The position numbers and the translations under genes are program-made. Positions 36,081 to 47,678 of a stretch of 64,000 bases of DNA are shown in pieces; positions within the stretch are counted from its first letter, which is position 1, and every line of letters starts with the position of its first letter. This DNA is from Bipolaris cookei (Eukaryota > Ascomycota > Dothideomycetes > Pleosporales > Pleosporaceae). The DNA lies in NCBI GenBank assembly GCA_002286855.1, contig NRSV01000031.1:186001-250000 (forward strand), read 5' to 3'. Under the pieces are notes generated by a model. That model saw only the letters and a program-made list of their open reading frames with translations. It did no database searches and was not told the DNA's origin.

Positions 36081-37771
36081 TTTTCTCGTTCGCTTTAGTA
36101 TTAAAAACGGAATGCACAAGAAGGGGATTGAGAAATTGTGTTGGAGTTATATGAGATGGGATTTGTTGGCTAAATTGGTGACTATACAAGCCACACAGCT
36201 CAAGTTTTATACCCTCGTTCCCTTCAGCCTTCTAGAAAATTTCCTGGACATTTGTAATACATCAAAAGACGGTCTGGAGCATGAGGTATGTCTGTATGGA
36301 TATCCCGGTGTTTTGCTCTTTCGCCGATCTACGCCGTTAGTACAGAACCCACTTTTATCATGTTTTTGAGCCTCAAAGCGGGGCGTACACTACTATCACC
36401 GTTAACGCCGTTTCAGTAGGTCCGAAAAGAGTTTACATCTGCGGCGACAAGACTGCAAAAATCTCGGACATGGCTCGCAGTGAAGACGTCAACGTATCGC
36501 GCCCCCTGTTCTGAGACGATGTTCGATCTGTCGGCACAATATGGCAACCCGTAACAAGGAAAGATGCCTATGCGGCCCTCGATTAGCTGCCGTTGACGTT
36601 TCGTCATTCGAGATCGGCTGAGATGTCGGCTTGCCGATTCGTCATTTACGGCATTGTTACCACGGATATACTGCAAGTTATGGATCTGTATCTATCGACG
36701 AGAAGTCGCTCGGCCGACCTCAGGCCTGCTTTTAAGACGCGGGGCGTCCTAACCGTAGGTTAATCGCAAAATTCTCCGGCAGTACATACAATCGGAGTTA
36801 AGCGAGCATTTCCTTGCTTCACTACTTGCTGTATAGTGCATTTTTACCACGCGTTTCTATGTCTTCATATTCTTTTGTTCTCTATCCAATGTTGGCTGAT
36901 GACTTGTACCCTTTAGGTCACCCCCTACCTAATCTTCAGATTGGTCTCCCAGTGTTCTTCACACTTTCAAGAAGGAAATCAATCAAATTTTCTTCATATA
37001 AATAGCTAGTATGGAGCTATGCTAGAAAGTACATCCCGAGCTGGAGGAAAAGCCGAATTTGATCTTAGGGGATGGTAACGATGAGCATACTTTTTACACC
37101 AAAGCAAAGACAAAAATGTTGTTCGATCGCAACCCGTCGAATCGCCTCGGCACAACATTTGATCGAGTGCGACGGAACATTCGATGGAGAAAAGTGATAG
37201 CTTTTCCTTCTTCTCGTCTTGGTATTTTACATCAAGAACTTGTGTATTATACATGTCCTCAACACCAAACAACACATTGGTATCGTATGAAGTATTCATT
37301 TCTAGAGAGTTCTAGAGTATGGGAACTCAAGAGCTAAGGTGATACGCTTTTGTTGCAGCACGACATGACCGAAACGGAAAATTCTCAATCAAGGCATTGA
37401 CCCTTTCCATGCCAAGGGTCTGTTATCTAATTTAGTCGCTAGTCTTCAACCGCAATAGCTTCATCTTCTACTTCAGTTGGCGTCATAACAAGAATTCCTT
37501 CACCACGCGCAGTCGCTTTGATGATACTTTTAATATAATATCACGCCCGCAATTTTACAAAATGGAAATTCTCCACAGAAAGATTCTTGTGTGATTGTAT
37601 GTGTAAGGCTGTTTACGCAGCTTTTCTATAAACAACTACAGCGACATTGGACACGGGGGATCACAGCGAGCATAAGACGTAAACCTGGTTTACTTACTAC
37701 AGACCAGTCGGCGTTGCAATCTCTTCACGTCCTCGCTTCGCATCGCTATCGTCACATGCAAGCAGCATCCA
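36081..37771. other. Intergenic region, no supported gene
   Basis: About 1.7 kb; the left end is the ADH promoter. Short frames at 36413-36676 and 37006-37299 are not protein-like. Confidence 0.45.
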
Positions 37772-38233
37772 TCATAGACTACCGCGGCGCGTGAGCACAG
37801 CAATCGGGCCGGTCAGAAAAAAGCCTGTAGCAACCGTCCCTGCCAGGCTCTGACCGAGAAAAAAAACATCCGTCTCGTACCCGGTCTGATGCGCTAACGA
37901 GCCGTCCCGTCCAACTTTCTTCTTCGGACTCCTGCCTTGTAAACTGACGCTAGTCTCAATATCTAGCCCCTTCGTGTAACCCGAATAGGAGAGCCCTTGA
38001 CTAAGGAATGCAGGGATGCTGACGTAGCGTCCGATTCGATGTTTTGCTCGCTGCAGGTTATTAGAGGTGTAGGAAGCGTGCAGAGATATGGTCGCCGAAG
38101 TGTAGAGAAGCAGAGTGTTTGATCTGGCAAGATCGGTCTGTGAAGCCGATTGTATATCAACTTCATCTCCAGTTTCAATGGGTATTCCAAGGGAGGATCG
38201 ACACGAGTTCTTCGCGGACAGAGATGCTACCAT
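37772..38233 (-). CDS. Small hypothetical protein with C-terminal hydrophobic segment
   Basis: Open frame of 153 codons with an ATG start. I do not recognise a family. The first half is hydrophilic; the end (TDVFFLGQSLAGTVATGFFLTGPIAVLT) is a Gly-rich hydrophobic stretch that could be a membrane helix or hairpin, followed by RRGSL. The composition looks protein-like, but there is no splicing or neighbour evidence, and a chance ORF cannot be excluded. Confidence 0.4.
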   Translation of the reverse strand: MVASLSAKNSCRSSLGIPIETGDEVDIQSASQTDLARSNTLLLYTSATISLHASYTSNNLQRAKHRIGRYVSIPAFLSQGLSYSGYTKGLDIETSVSLQGRSPKKKVGRDGSLAHQTGYETDVFFLGQSLAGTVATGFFLTGPIAVLTRRGSL

Positions 38234-38420
38234 GACAACACTGAGGCGTAATGGGTGTGGAAGATGGTGAAGAGGACATCAAATTAGCTTGAACAGGAAG
38301 AGAGAAAATGGTGGTGTACATCAAATAGCTTTATCTTTGCAATGAGAAGAAACCTAAAGCGTCGGGATATTGGTAAGCATGCATAGAGATACCATACATC
38401 ATAACAATCCCCCCCCCAAA

Positions 38421-38458
<38 letters not shown>

Positions 38459-39201
38459 GATATACACTGCACGAAAGACAATCTACCTTTTTCACCAGCA
38501 GCTCTCATGGTTTCTTCGCTAAATATTCTAATCACAAAAGCTTCCCGTTTCTGCACTTGTTACCCACGCATCCGTATCTCGTGTCACAGTCTACTGGTGA
38601 TTACGAAAACCCAGTCTCATGAACCGTGCCACATCCAGACTTTGCCGATTGTTTCATTGATCGGGCAATCACGATGAATTGGTAAGTAGGGCCATCCCAG
38701 TTTGAACGAACTGCCATGGGGTCCCTTTCGCTTTGAGATGAAGGAAAATAAGCGACCACTTGAGATAAAGTCCTCGTTCATATAACTCCGCGGATGATTA
38801 CTAAGTGCTTCTCTTCGTCTAGATGTGTAAGAGGTGTAAATTCACATGCCGGCAGTCGATCTGATTGGTATGTATATATTGTGGTTGGCTGGTCAAACGC
38901 ATGCGGAGGAGTATTTCTTTATCGGCTAGGGTGCCTTGCTGATGGTTTGGGACTAGGCAGATAGTATTGTAATTAGGCCATACGTGATGGCGTGTTACTA
39001 CCGTTGAGCCCTTGCAGGACTGAGTTTTGTATCTCCGGTTCTTGGTGCTTTCTCCTATGATTCGCTGCTCTGATTGGAATGACAAACTGGTTTATCACTG
39101 CCCTCTCTACTTCTTCCTTTGATTTTACAACAGGTAACAGGAATGTTATCGTATAGTATTACTTGAATACATACGAGACCAGAAAAAAACAGCAATCCTG
39201 C
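38234..39201. other. Intergenic with CAA microsatellite
   Basis: About 1 kb. Contains a C9/A6 run and about twelve CAA repeats at 38409-38459. No gene seen; the minus-strand ORF that codes for poly-Val here is the repeat itself. Confidence 0.5.
38409..38459. repeat. Compound microsatellite C9-A6-(CAA)12
   Basis: Visible directly as a C-run, an A-run and then uninterrupted CAA units. Confidence 0.85.
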
Positions 39202-39982
39202 ATGGCGTACAACCAATCCACACACGGCCATATACCTCCTTGGTTACCAGTCAATACAAGAAGCCAAAACACATTTTACCAAACCCCAGCTAGATCAATT
39301 CCGGCAGACAGCCCATTACAAACAGTCATAATATCTGAATTCCAAGGAGAACCCCAATCTTGGGGCTCACAAACATGTGCATATACGACTCCCAGTTACG
39401 AAACCTATACTCCCAACAACAACTTCCAGCAGCTCACAACAGACCAAAATATAACCGCCATCACTACCTTCTCCGGTAACATCTATACAACTCTCACATC
39501 CTAACCCACACCCCCTCAAACACATCTTCCGTACTACCAGTACGTAACCTCACACCACCACCATACCACCACATACCAACCACCTACCAACCACCTACCC
39601 AATCCACCCCCTCACCTCCACCATAGCCTCTCCACAACCCCCAATCACACCACTTCATTAAGTCCCTCCCTCCCCCCTCCCAACCTACTCTTACTAACCA
39701 AAAACCCCAAAGTCCCCTCTTCTCCACTCCCAATCCCACCGAAACCAGTATCCCCTGCCCCTACCACTGCGGCATAATCCTAACCGACGCGCACGCCCTC
39801 GGTAATCTAACTCGCAATTTAAAAGCGCAAGCGTGTACAGGACCGAGGAGGAGAGGGGGTATAAGTGTTTGAATGAGGGGTGTGAGAGGGTTTATGCACA
39901 GTCGGATGGGTTGAGGGTGCGTGTTAGGAAGAGGCATAGGGGTGATGGGGGAGGGGCCAGGGAAGAAAGAGAGGAAGAGTGA
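39202..39982 (+). pseudogene. Decayed C2H2 zinc-finger gene
   Basis: ATG 39202 opens a 100-codon frame (MAYNQSTHGHIPPWLPVNTR) of the kind seen in fungal C2H2 regulators, ending at TAA 39502. After a C-rich stretch, two finger remnants appear in other frames: CPYHCGIILTDAHALGNLTR at 39756 and YKCLNEGCERVYAQSDGLRV at 39860, with KRHRGDG after it. Both fingers have lost a ligand position (an expected His is Asn in the first and Arg in the second). The three parts lie in different phases, and I see no convincing donor/acceptor pair to join them. Disabled gene is the best reading; an unusual intron structure is the alternative. Confidence 0.5.
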
Positions 39983-40614
39983 AATTCCGGCGGAAAGTTT
40001 AGGTAAAGAAGCGAGACGGGGTTTTTTGGTAGGGGGCGGGGGAGATTGGGAGATGGGAGAGGAATTCTAACAAAAGAGGACCACGTGCCGACACTCGGAA
40101 AACAACTCAAAGCGTACGAAATGCCACCGACTCTTTAAAACTTCAGGACACATCCGCAACTCCCCCATCTTTTTTCTTCCTCGCTCCCAAATAAAATCAG
40201 AGACAAATCCCAAAGTTTCTTTAGCCGGGATGTTTGCTCACTTAAAACATCACAACATCGATTTTTCGCGAATAAATCTTACTATTCTAGTAGTATCTTT
40301 TTTCCAACCTCAAGATCTGATACATTGGCACATATATGATGGCCCCCTAAAACGCCCATTGTGTTATGAGAAAAAAAACAAAAAGCGACTTGCTATTGCG
40401 ACTGCGACTGCGACTGCTGCCGTGGCAAATGGTATCGCGATAAATGCCCAAGAGATTCAAAAGCCCAAAGGATCCAGATGCATGCCTACGGTGGAAACAA
40501 AGGATATGGAAATTGGGAAACAAGGAAACAAGGGAAAAAGAATAACTGATGCGGTATCGAGCGAGCTGTCATGAGTTCTAGAAATATACACAAAGGAAAA
40601 GAGTGTGGGTGGCC
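39983..40614. other. Intergenic
   Basis: Tail of the zinc-finger relic and the 3' region of the vezatin-like gene. A 114-codon plus-strand frame (40230-40574) has no recognisable feature. Confidence 0.45.
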
Positions 40615-42669
40615 TCAGATGCTAGTGATTCGTCCTCCGGGAGGCGCAGATGCACGATGTGGTCGCAGGTTGATCACGGACTCCAGTTCTCTCAGCATGC
40701 TAGTGTTTGCGTCTCGTTGCTCACGAAGCGAAGCTTGGCGAATGCGGTCATCCTGAATCTTTTGCATCCGTTCCTCTCTCGACATGGTAATGCGCGTCTT
40801 GGGAATTGCAATGGCTTCGAATACTTCGTCGTCAGAGTTACTGCCTTGGTCGCTGGATGGGGCGCTCTCTTGAGGACTCAAAGTTTCGCCGTTAAGAGCG
40901 CGCAGAGCGTCAGACGGACTTCCTTCGTCAACAGCAGTCAATCCACCTAGGCTTGGAACGGGCGAGCGCAGACCACTGCTTGATGCTTGTGAGATTCGGC
41001 GTTCCTGTCGATCAATGTTCAACGCAAGCGCATTCTTTCCTGCTTCCCAAGCCTGCACCAAACTCTTGAGGTCGGCTCCAATGGATTCGTATTGCGCCAT
41101 AAGAGAATGACCCAGATCACTGACATCTTCCATATCTTCCAAGCTCTTGTTCGTCTCTTCCCGCAATACCTGCATCTTTGCCTGCAAACCCCGGATTCCA
41201 CTCGAAAGTCCCGACAATTTACGCACTGAGTTTCGAATCTTTTCCCGCCCGGGCGTGGGCGCTACCTTGGCCGGTGATGGCAAAACGAACTGCTCTTCTT
41301 CCGATAGCACGCGATTGAATTTTTCACTCCATTGACCGATAGGGCGAGCCGTATTTAGGATAGAGTCGACTACGGTTGACCATCGTGGGAAATCCAGCGT
41401 CCCACCATCAGCCTCCATGGCAAGGAGAGAGCACAGGTATACCCGGCGGAGAATTGACAAGCGATATTGGAGAGTGCGAAGTGCTTTCAGACTTTCAGCG
41501 TCTTCGAACTCGGACGGAGTGTAACTGAGAGCCGCCTCTTGCAGGTCCGGATTGCTGATCTCGTAAACGTCAAAGTACTTTTCCAAGTCATCTTCCTGAA
41601 TCAGTGGCTTCAAAACTCCACATTGCTCGGAGAGGAAGGGGATAATATCGGCGTATGCTGCGCGGAGATTGCGACGAAGACGTTGGCAACGGCGGGCCTG
41701 ACCCTTTTCTTCGATGCGTGAGATGGGCGGTAGCGGACTGCTTCTAAAGGGGATCAGTGAGTGGGGATAGGGAAAACCGATTGGAAATGTGGAGGACTTA
41801 CAATCTGTAGCCACGAGATACGAGTTCTACCTCTTGGATTAAAGCGAGCGCAGACGATGTAGAGGCTTCAAAGGCTTGTAGGTTGGCGACCAAGGCGGAT
41901 GCGCCATCGACAGCCTCCTGTCTCAGGTACCGGAGCCATTGACGTCGCATGTAGCCATAGACGGCGGATGCAGCGGCTGCGAAGACCAGAACCACAAATG
42001 CCGTCCTGCTCAAGCTGAAGGCCGGCTGGCGGCGAGACCAGTGGATCAGCCATACTAAGGCAAACGCCGTTGTGCCTGTCAGAGCGGCGCCGGTAGGGCT
42101 TATCGTGGCGACTTTGAACTCGTGCGAGCCGGAGCGTCCGCCTGCTGCAAAGGCGGGTATCGATGATGCGCGCAGGCCGTCCTTCTCGCCAAGGAGCTGC
42201 GAGGCGACGATAAGGTAGCGGAAGTGTTCAAGGAAACGCTCATTGTCTGCACGCCCCAATCGCGAATTGACAGCCTTCTGCAGTTGGGTCAGTAAGTCTT
42301 GACTCACAAAGCGCCAAGCCAGATGAACACACCGAACAAGCCAAGTGAATACGGGAAATGGAGCCATGGCGCGCATGTATGCGCAACGGCTGTGGGAGCC
42401 GGTCTCTGATTCTCGATTGCAGCGTAGAGGGTCCTCGAGGCGCAAAGCCCTGAAAGTCGACGTCGGTATCGGAGTGTCGAAGAATAGGAGGGCGCAGGGT
42501 ATCGTCGTCATCTTCGCCGCCTCTGCCTTGGCCTAGTGCGGCGGTTAGTGGCTGGGGATGCATCGTTGTCATAACCATCATCATCATGGTGGCGGTTGCT
42601 GTGGGGGAGGGGAAGCGCACCTTGGAGCAAGTGGGCGAGGGGTGAGTCGTCAGGTATAATGTTCTCCAT
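40615..42669 (-). CDS. Vezatin / Inp2-like membrane protein (myosin-binding family)
   Basis: Four exons: 42669-42621, 42532-42333, 42277-41802 and 41743-40615; introns of 88, 55 and 58 nt; 617 residues. The start MENIIPDDSPLAHLLQG matches the acidic opening of fungal vezatin-domain proteins. The segment RADNERFLEHFRYLIVASQLL is the conserved core before a two-helix membrane hairpin (GTTAFALVWLIHW and TAFVVLVFAAAASAVYGYM). The C-terminal half has coiled-coil character and a Ser-rich linker. In yeast, Inp2 anchors the myosin Myo2 to peroxisomes for inheritance; a similar organelle-myosin role is inferred here. The second intron (GTGTGT ... TACTGAC ... CTGCAG) is needed to change frame and was chosen on phase. 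Confidence 0.82.
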
Positions 42670-42797
42670 GGTGGCACCGCTACCGCATGATGGGGGAATG
42701 GACGTCGGGTGGTCTCTGGGCTGGCGCGTGAGCTGGTGGTGTTGCGGTGGCTCTAACCCGGGGTGGGCAGGTGATATGGATATAGCTGGGACGGCTG

Positions 42798-42843
42798 GTG
42801 CGGGTGCGGGCGCGGGCGCAGGCGAGGGCGCTGGCGAGGGCGC
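42798..42843. repeat. GGGCGC-like minisatellite
   Basis: Imperfect hexamer units rich in GGGCGC, GGGTGC and GGCGAG, upstream of the vezatin-like start codon. Confidence 0.65.
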
Positions 42844-43573
42844 GTGGTCTGGTGCGTGGGATCCAATCGTGGCAGCTGTCACTTTGTCCGTCTGATGGCG
42901 GGGGGGACATTGGGGGACTGGTGCGGACAAGAAAAGGGAGTAAGTAGAAAGGAGAAGTAGCTGTAGTAGTCCGCGCGCGCACACACACACATCCACACAT
43001 CCACAGCCACACTTTCTTACACTGGCTCTACGATTCGGTCGAGGGAAATGAAGCAGCCTGCGGAGACGGGCCTCATGTGATTGGCGACTAACCGGCTGAC
43101 AGCCCGCTCGACCGTTCACGGGGCGGTTTCGTTTCCACTAGCCGTCTCCGCCGTGCCCTTTGTGTGACACTGGTCTACACCCCATTCATGCGGGTACCTA
43201 GGCGCGCGTTACCTGAGGCGCAGACTGCCTGCCCCCCCCCCCCCCTAGGCCTCCTTTGTCTCCGACTTGAGTAAGCGTTGAGGCCACAAGCATCTCGTTT
43301 TGGATGCAAAACAATAATTCACCTTACTACGCCTCATTTCGCCCTTAATGCCGCTTGCCGGCCCTACCGACGCTGCGACCACGCGTCCCTTTCGGATAGC
43401 TTGAGATCCACGTCCGATGAGTACGAAGGTCCGGCCCCGCACGTACGCGACTCGGATTCCCGGAGAGTAGGTGAGCGCTTTCTTTTCCTCTTGGTCGGCT
43501 GTCGTATGTACTCGCTGCGTGCAGTCGTGGTTGCGTGCGAAATGACGCGCATGCCTGCAAGCTCGCCTGTGCT

Positions 43574-43608
43574 CAATCGATAACACAATCGATAACACAA
43601 TCGATAAG
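43574..43608. repeat. 12-bp tandem repeat with ATCGAT core
   Basis: Nearly three copies of CAATCGATAACA in direct order. Each holds the palindrome ATCGAT. Confidence 0.8.
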
Positions 43609-44159
43609 ATAAGGCTGCATGCTGTATGCAGGTACTGTGTTGTGATGTGCTGTCCTGTACCTAGACTACGCTGCCACCACCTTGCCATGTGCTATCCCCG
43701 CTTACAAACCACCCTTGCCACCTTTTGCTGCCATGGCTGAACTACAACCGCCAAGTCTCACCTTGGCCATGCGCATATCACAAGACACATGTTGCATCAT
43801 AGTGCTCAATCTCATTCCTGGAGATTCCGGACAACCAGCCTTATCCCCTGACGTCGATATGGCTGACACATCGCCATCCGACTATTTCGCAAGGCGACAG
43901 CCATAAGCCCAGGTAACATATCCCGTTTCGCAGGCTGAACACCGATTTTGCTAGTACCATCTCTGCAAGATGTGGCCAACCCAAGTGTGGAATATGCCTC
44001 CTCTGAGTCGTCTTACCCTCTTCTTGCAGCATATATGAGTTCCAAGTTTCTTTTCTTACTGTATTTCCTCACAAATTTACTCTTCTGTGCTGCGTACAAC
44101 AAATTAAGGACTTCTTTTTTTTTTGGCGGAAACATATACTCTACGTAGTTGTTGTTGTT

Positions 44160-44961
44160 ATGAACAGCCAAATGCTCCACATGCTCATGGCCACTGTCGA
44201 GCTAGTGAATGCAAACCTTGACACTGCGCCTGATTCCTGGCGAGATCAACTGCAGGCCATCCGATACATCACTGCCTCGTTTGAGATTTCTGATACAGCT
44301 CCCGAACAATCTCGTAGATGTTGGCAAATGCCCTTTGTCACCGTCGTCCAGCGGGTAGCATTCACGGATGCGGACAACGGCCCTATCCCGGACATAGCGG
44401 ACTGGTGTTTACGGCAATTGCTGACCCTTCTGGCATTATATCCTCAAGATACCGAAATTTTGGCTTGTAAGCTAAACTCATAGTTTCTTGTCCCTTGGCT
44501 GACAGTCACGGTGATCGGTCGGCATTGGCTGTTACGAGCGCAAAAAGCACTGGCAAGCATCGCTCGAGCGGAAAATGAGCTTCACCGCAACGAGGACAGC
44601 AGTCCCTATCCAGCCCAAGTTACAACGCAGCCTCTACTCGACACTCAAGAGCGAACAAACGGGGCAGATTATGTTGAGGCACGGGCATTACTAGTACCAG
44701 CAACCGACTACTTCCAATCTGCCGTGGATGCAGCAAGAGAAAAAGGAGAACTGACGGGGCCTTTGCTTTTGACAGCAAGTGTCCTTTCCTTCACTCAACT
44801 TTCCCAACGCTAACTACACAAAGGCCGCTGAAGCATTCATGAGCATTGGCAACGTCACGTCACCCAGGATTCATGATATTTATTTTCAGCAGGCTATGAT
44901 TTACCTCCGAATAGCAAAGGGGCTCAACAACTATTTGCTACCCTTACATATGAACCAGTAG
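44160..44961 (+). CDS. Hypothetical helical (TPR-like) protein
   Basis: Proposed exons 44160-44466, 44506-44774 and 44824-44961 give 237 residues. The joined protein is rich in helices of TPR-like spacing (WCLRQLLTLLALYPQDTEIL, IGRHWLLRAQKALASIARAE, FQQAMIYLRIAKGL). No family is recognised. Two splice features are odd: the first intron would be only 39 nt, and the second (44775-44823, 49 nt) begins with GC, a GC-AG intron with GCAAGT donor and CTAAC branch. Joining at these points gives smooth protein (PLLLTAAEAFMSIGN). An extra 5' exon is possible because a protein-like frame lies at 43733-43906. It could be a full short gene or a remnant of a longer one. Confidence 0.5.
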
Positions 44962-45535
44962 GTACACGTAATCTGTGGTATTGACAAAGGCTAATTGCAC
45001 AAGATATCTTGATGATTATGGTTTTCTTTACGACGGTGCTTGAAGTTGGAACTGCGTAGTGGGGGCGGTATAAGTGTGGAGTCCACAAAAGTTTCATATC
45101 AATATTTCTAGATAATGTCTACGAAAATAGCAAGTCTATCGTTAATCATGTACAATTGCGCTACACAATGTTGAGATTGTTGAAGTGTTGAAGTGGAGTG
45201 CTGTGGAGTCATCCCTACGGTCAAGGGTCTCCGCACGAACCAAGACGGTAAATTGTGGACCACCGGCGTTACCAGCACTCGACTTCGGCAACCCACCCTC
45301 TATCCCACCACAACGGCCATAGCATCGGAGCGGGAACAGAGATTCGTCGTTTGAAGACACCCAACAAATCTGTAACACTCGATTTTTTGCCGCATTTGAG
45401 CCCAATCTTAAACCTTTTTTTCGGCCGAAACACACATACGGCCGAACATACCACCATCTCGTCCGTGGGCGTCCGTGAGATTGCAAGCATACTTTTGAGT
45501 CTTTCCGCGACACCACCCCAGTCGCATTGTCTGTC
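44962..45535. other. Intergenic, promoter of EMC6
   Basis: About 0.57 kb; no gene seen on either strand. Confidence 0.5.
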
Positions 45536-45996
45536 ATGGCTGCATCAGCGCTGAACGAGGAGCGGGAGCTCTTCATCAACCCAATCGTTGCAAGCAGCGT
45601 ACAGCACAATACCCAGGTACGCTTATCAATCGCCATGGCACCGTGTCATTGCCATCGCCTGGCATACGACACAGCCTATCCTGCTGCGCCTCGGCCCTGC
45701 GCGATACAGTCACAGACTTACTCTCGCCACAGGTCATCTCCAATATTCGCAGTCTGACCGCATCGCTCTTCGGCGTCGCCGCTGGAACACTAGGCCTCGA
45801 ATCGTACGCTGGCTTCATCTTCTACCTACTGGCTTCGCTAGTCGTCTCGGCGCTACTGTTTGCGCTGAAGACAGAAGGCAAGCCTACCGCATACTTTTAT
45901 AGCCCGCTGGGCGATTTGTGGTTGGGAGATGTGTTTGGGGGGTTGAGCGGCTTTGTGCTTACTTGGACACTGTTCTATGGCCTGGTGCGGGCGTAG
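45536..45996 (+). CDS. EMC6: EMC6, ER membrane protein complex subunit 6
   Basis: Small subunit of the ER complex that inserts and folds membrane proteins. Exons 45536-45616 and 45733-45996, intron 116 nt, give 114 residues, the normal length. The protein has a short hydrophilic N-terminus (MAASALNEERELFINPIVA), the family signature ISNIRSLTASLFGVAAG, then hydrophobic helices FIFYLLASLVVSALLFAL and GLSGFVLTWTLFYGLV. The intron is about twice as long as most in this window. The call rests on both sequence pattern and length. Confidence 0.93.
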
Positions 45997-46687
45997 AGCT
46001 TCGGGATGGATGCAGGAATATACGCAAGAACTTGAAGAAAAGACACTTGGTTGCGACGATGCAGAAAGGTGGAAGGTCGCCCAAGACAGCCTGTTCGGCT
46101 CAGGAAGATGCTCAAGTAGGACAAGGGTGCGACCAAGTCCAAGTCGGAAACTCATGAGTGGGAGAGAACAGACCTGCCTTCTGAGGATAAGAGGGCTCAC
46201 GAACATCTTTGGAAGCTGCATTCCTGCAGTAGGATATGTTTTGCGATATGAGCTGCCGCACCTTGCCTTTCTTTAGCATGATACCCCGTCCAATCAAGCC
46301 TTCGGATTCTTCATCTCAAGCGTGACCAGCTCGTGCTTGTAAACTTATAGAGTGCGGTTTGCAACAAACTTGCGCACTGAGATGACGGGCTCATGAACTA
46401 TTTTGAACAGCGTCTCCTACAACAAAGATGACGAGCATCCATGGCACCTTGAATCCTAACATCCTTCTGACAGCTGCCACGTTTGTTCATCGCGTGCGTA
46501 GTACTCTTGGCAACTCTTTAACATGCGGTGATCTGTGCATATTTTAGCGTGTGTTTGACGCGCTCCCGCGTTGAGATTCCCTCCATCCATTGTTGCCTTT
46601 CTACCACAGAGCGCACTTGTCTTCTTGCACGACGTTTACGATACCCTTCAGCACTACTTTCTCACCTAATCATACCCCAAATCTAAG
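45997..46687. other. Intergenic, promoter and leader of PCNA
   Basis: Includes ACGCG at 46558-46562, the core of the MluI cell-cycle box often used by replication genes. The right end is the noncoding first exon of PCNA. No other gene seen. Confidence 0.45.
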
Positions 46688-47678
46688 AGTAAGTCTCTTT
46701 CACCATGACAACTGAACGAAGCTAACAATTTGCAGTGCTTGAGGCACGCTTAGAACAGGCAAACACCCTGAAGAAGGTGTGTTTCCTCATTCAAAAAAGA
46801 CAAAGACTCTTCTAATCGCATACTAGGTTGTCGATGCTATCAAGGACCTTGTCCAAGACTGCAACTTCGACTGCAATGACATGGGCATTGCACTTCAAGC
46901 CATGGACAACTCGCACGTCGCCCTCGTGTCCATGATGCTCAAGTCGGACGCCTTTTCGCCCTTCCGCTGCGACCGTAACATTGCCCTCGGTATCAACCTG
47001 GGCTCGCTCACAAAAGTACTCCGCGCTGCTGGAAACGAAGACATCCTCACCATCAAGGCCGAGGATGCTCCCGACGTTGTTAACCTCGTCTTTGAGACGA
47101 AGACCAGCTCGCGAATTAGCGAATACGATATCAAGCTCATGGACATTGACCAGGAGCATCTTGGTATCCCCGACACAGACTATGCTGCGACTATATCGAT
47201 GCCCTCAGCCGAGTTCCAGCGCATTTGCAGAGATTTGGGTGCATTGTCAGAGTCAGGTACGTCCTACGTGACTTGTGGCAACATGTGCAAATACTGTTGG
47301 CAGAGCTGACGTGGATTTAGTCTCAATTGAGTGCTCAAAAGACGGTGTCAAGTTTGCCTGCTCTGGTGACATTGGCTCGGGCTCTGTCATCCTCAAGCAA
47401 AATCCCAGCTTAGACAAGCCAGGCGAGTCTGTCACGATTGACATGACCGAGCCTGTCGCCCTTACTTTCTCGCTCAAGTATCTGACCAACTTCTGCAAGG
47501 CTAGTGGCCTGTCGGATCAGGTCAAGCTCTGCCTGTCCAGCGAAGTCCCTCTGCTTGTCGAGTACGGCCTACAAGAGCAAAGCTACCTCAGGTTTTACCT
47601 TGCACCCAAGGTACGAGAAATCCTTTCCATGCTGTACAACCATGATGCTAACGCGCACAGATTGGTGACGAGGACTAA
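46688..47678 (+). CDS. PCNA, DNA polymerase sliding clamp
   Basis: Trimeric clamp that tethers replicative polymerases and repair enzymes to DNA. Coding exons are 46688, 46736-46776, 46827-47256, 47321-47610 and 47661-47678 (introns 47, 50, 64 and 50 nt), giving 259 residues, the standard length. The first coding base, the A of ATG, is the last base of exon 1; the intron splits the start codon. Conserved parts include MLEARLEQANTLKKVVDAIK, the interdomain region, LAPKIGDED at the C-terminus, and the last exon coding only IGDED. The start was fixed by the ATG formed across the splice, since no other ATG gives the MLEARLEQA beginning. Confidence 0.95.

Larger units (their letters stand above)
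42670..44159. other. Upstream region of the vezatin-like gene with several simple repeats
   Basis: Contains a GGGCGC-type minisatellite (about 42798-42843), an alternating CG/CA run (42974-42990), a C14 run near 43233 and a 12-bp tandem repeat (43574-43608). A 58-codon frame from ATG 43733 (MAELQPPSLTLAMRISQD) looks protein-like and might be an upstream part of the gene at 44160, but I could not connect it by splicing. Confidence 0.45.

Noticed and set aside
38409..38459. Possible CRISPR-like or other regular array
   Set aside because: Plain trinucleotide microsatellite with no spacers; the organism is a eukaryote.
38284..38556. 90-codon minus-strand frame with a Val run
   Set aside because: The Val run is simply the CAA microsatellite read backwards.
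42533..42620. Frames through the first vezatin-like intron
   Set aside because: They contradict the phase needed by the conserved RADNERFLEHFRYLIVASQ core.
42508..43119. 203-codon minus-strand frame upstream of the vezatin-like gene
   Set aside because: Only its last part (from ATG 42669) is exon 1 of that gene; the rest is promoter and intron read-through with low-complexity repeats.
45617..45732. Frames covering the EMC6 intron (45588-45902)
   Set aside because: They replace the conserved EMC6 helices by unrelated sequence; the spliced frame matches the family and its length.
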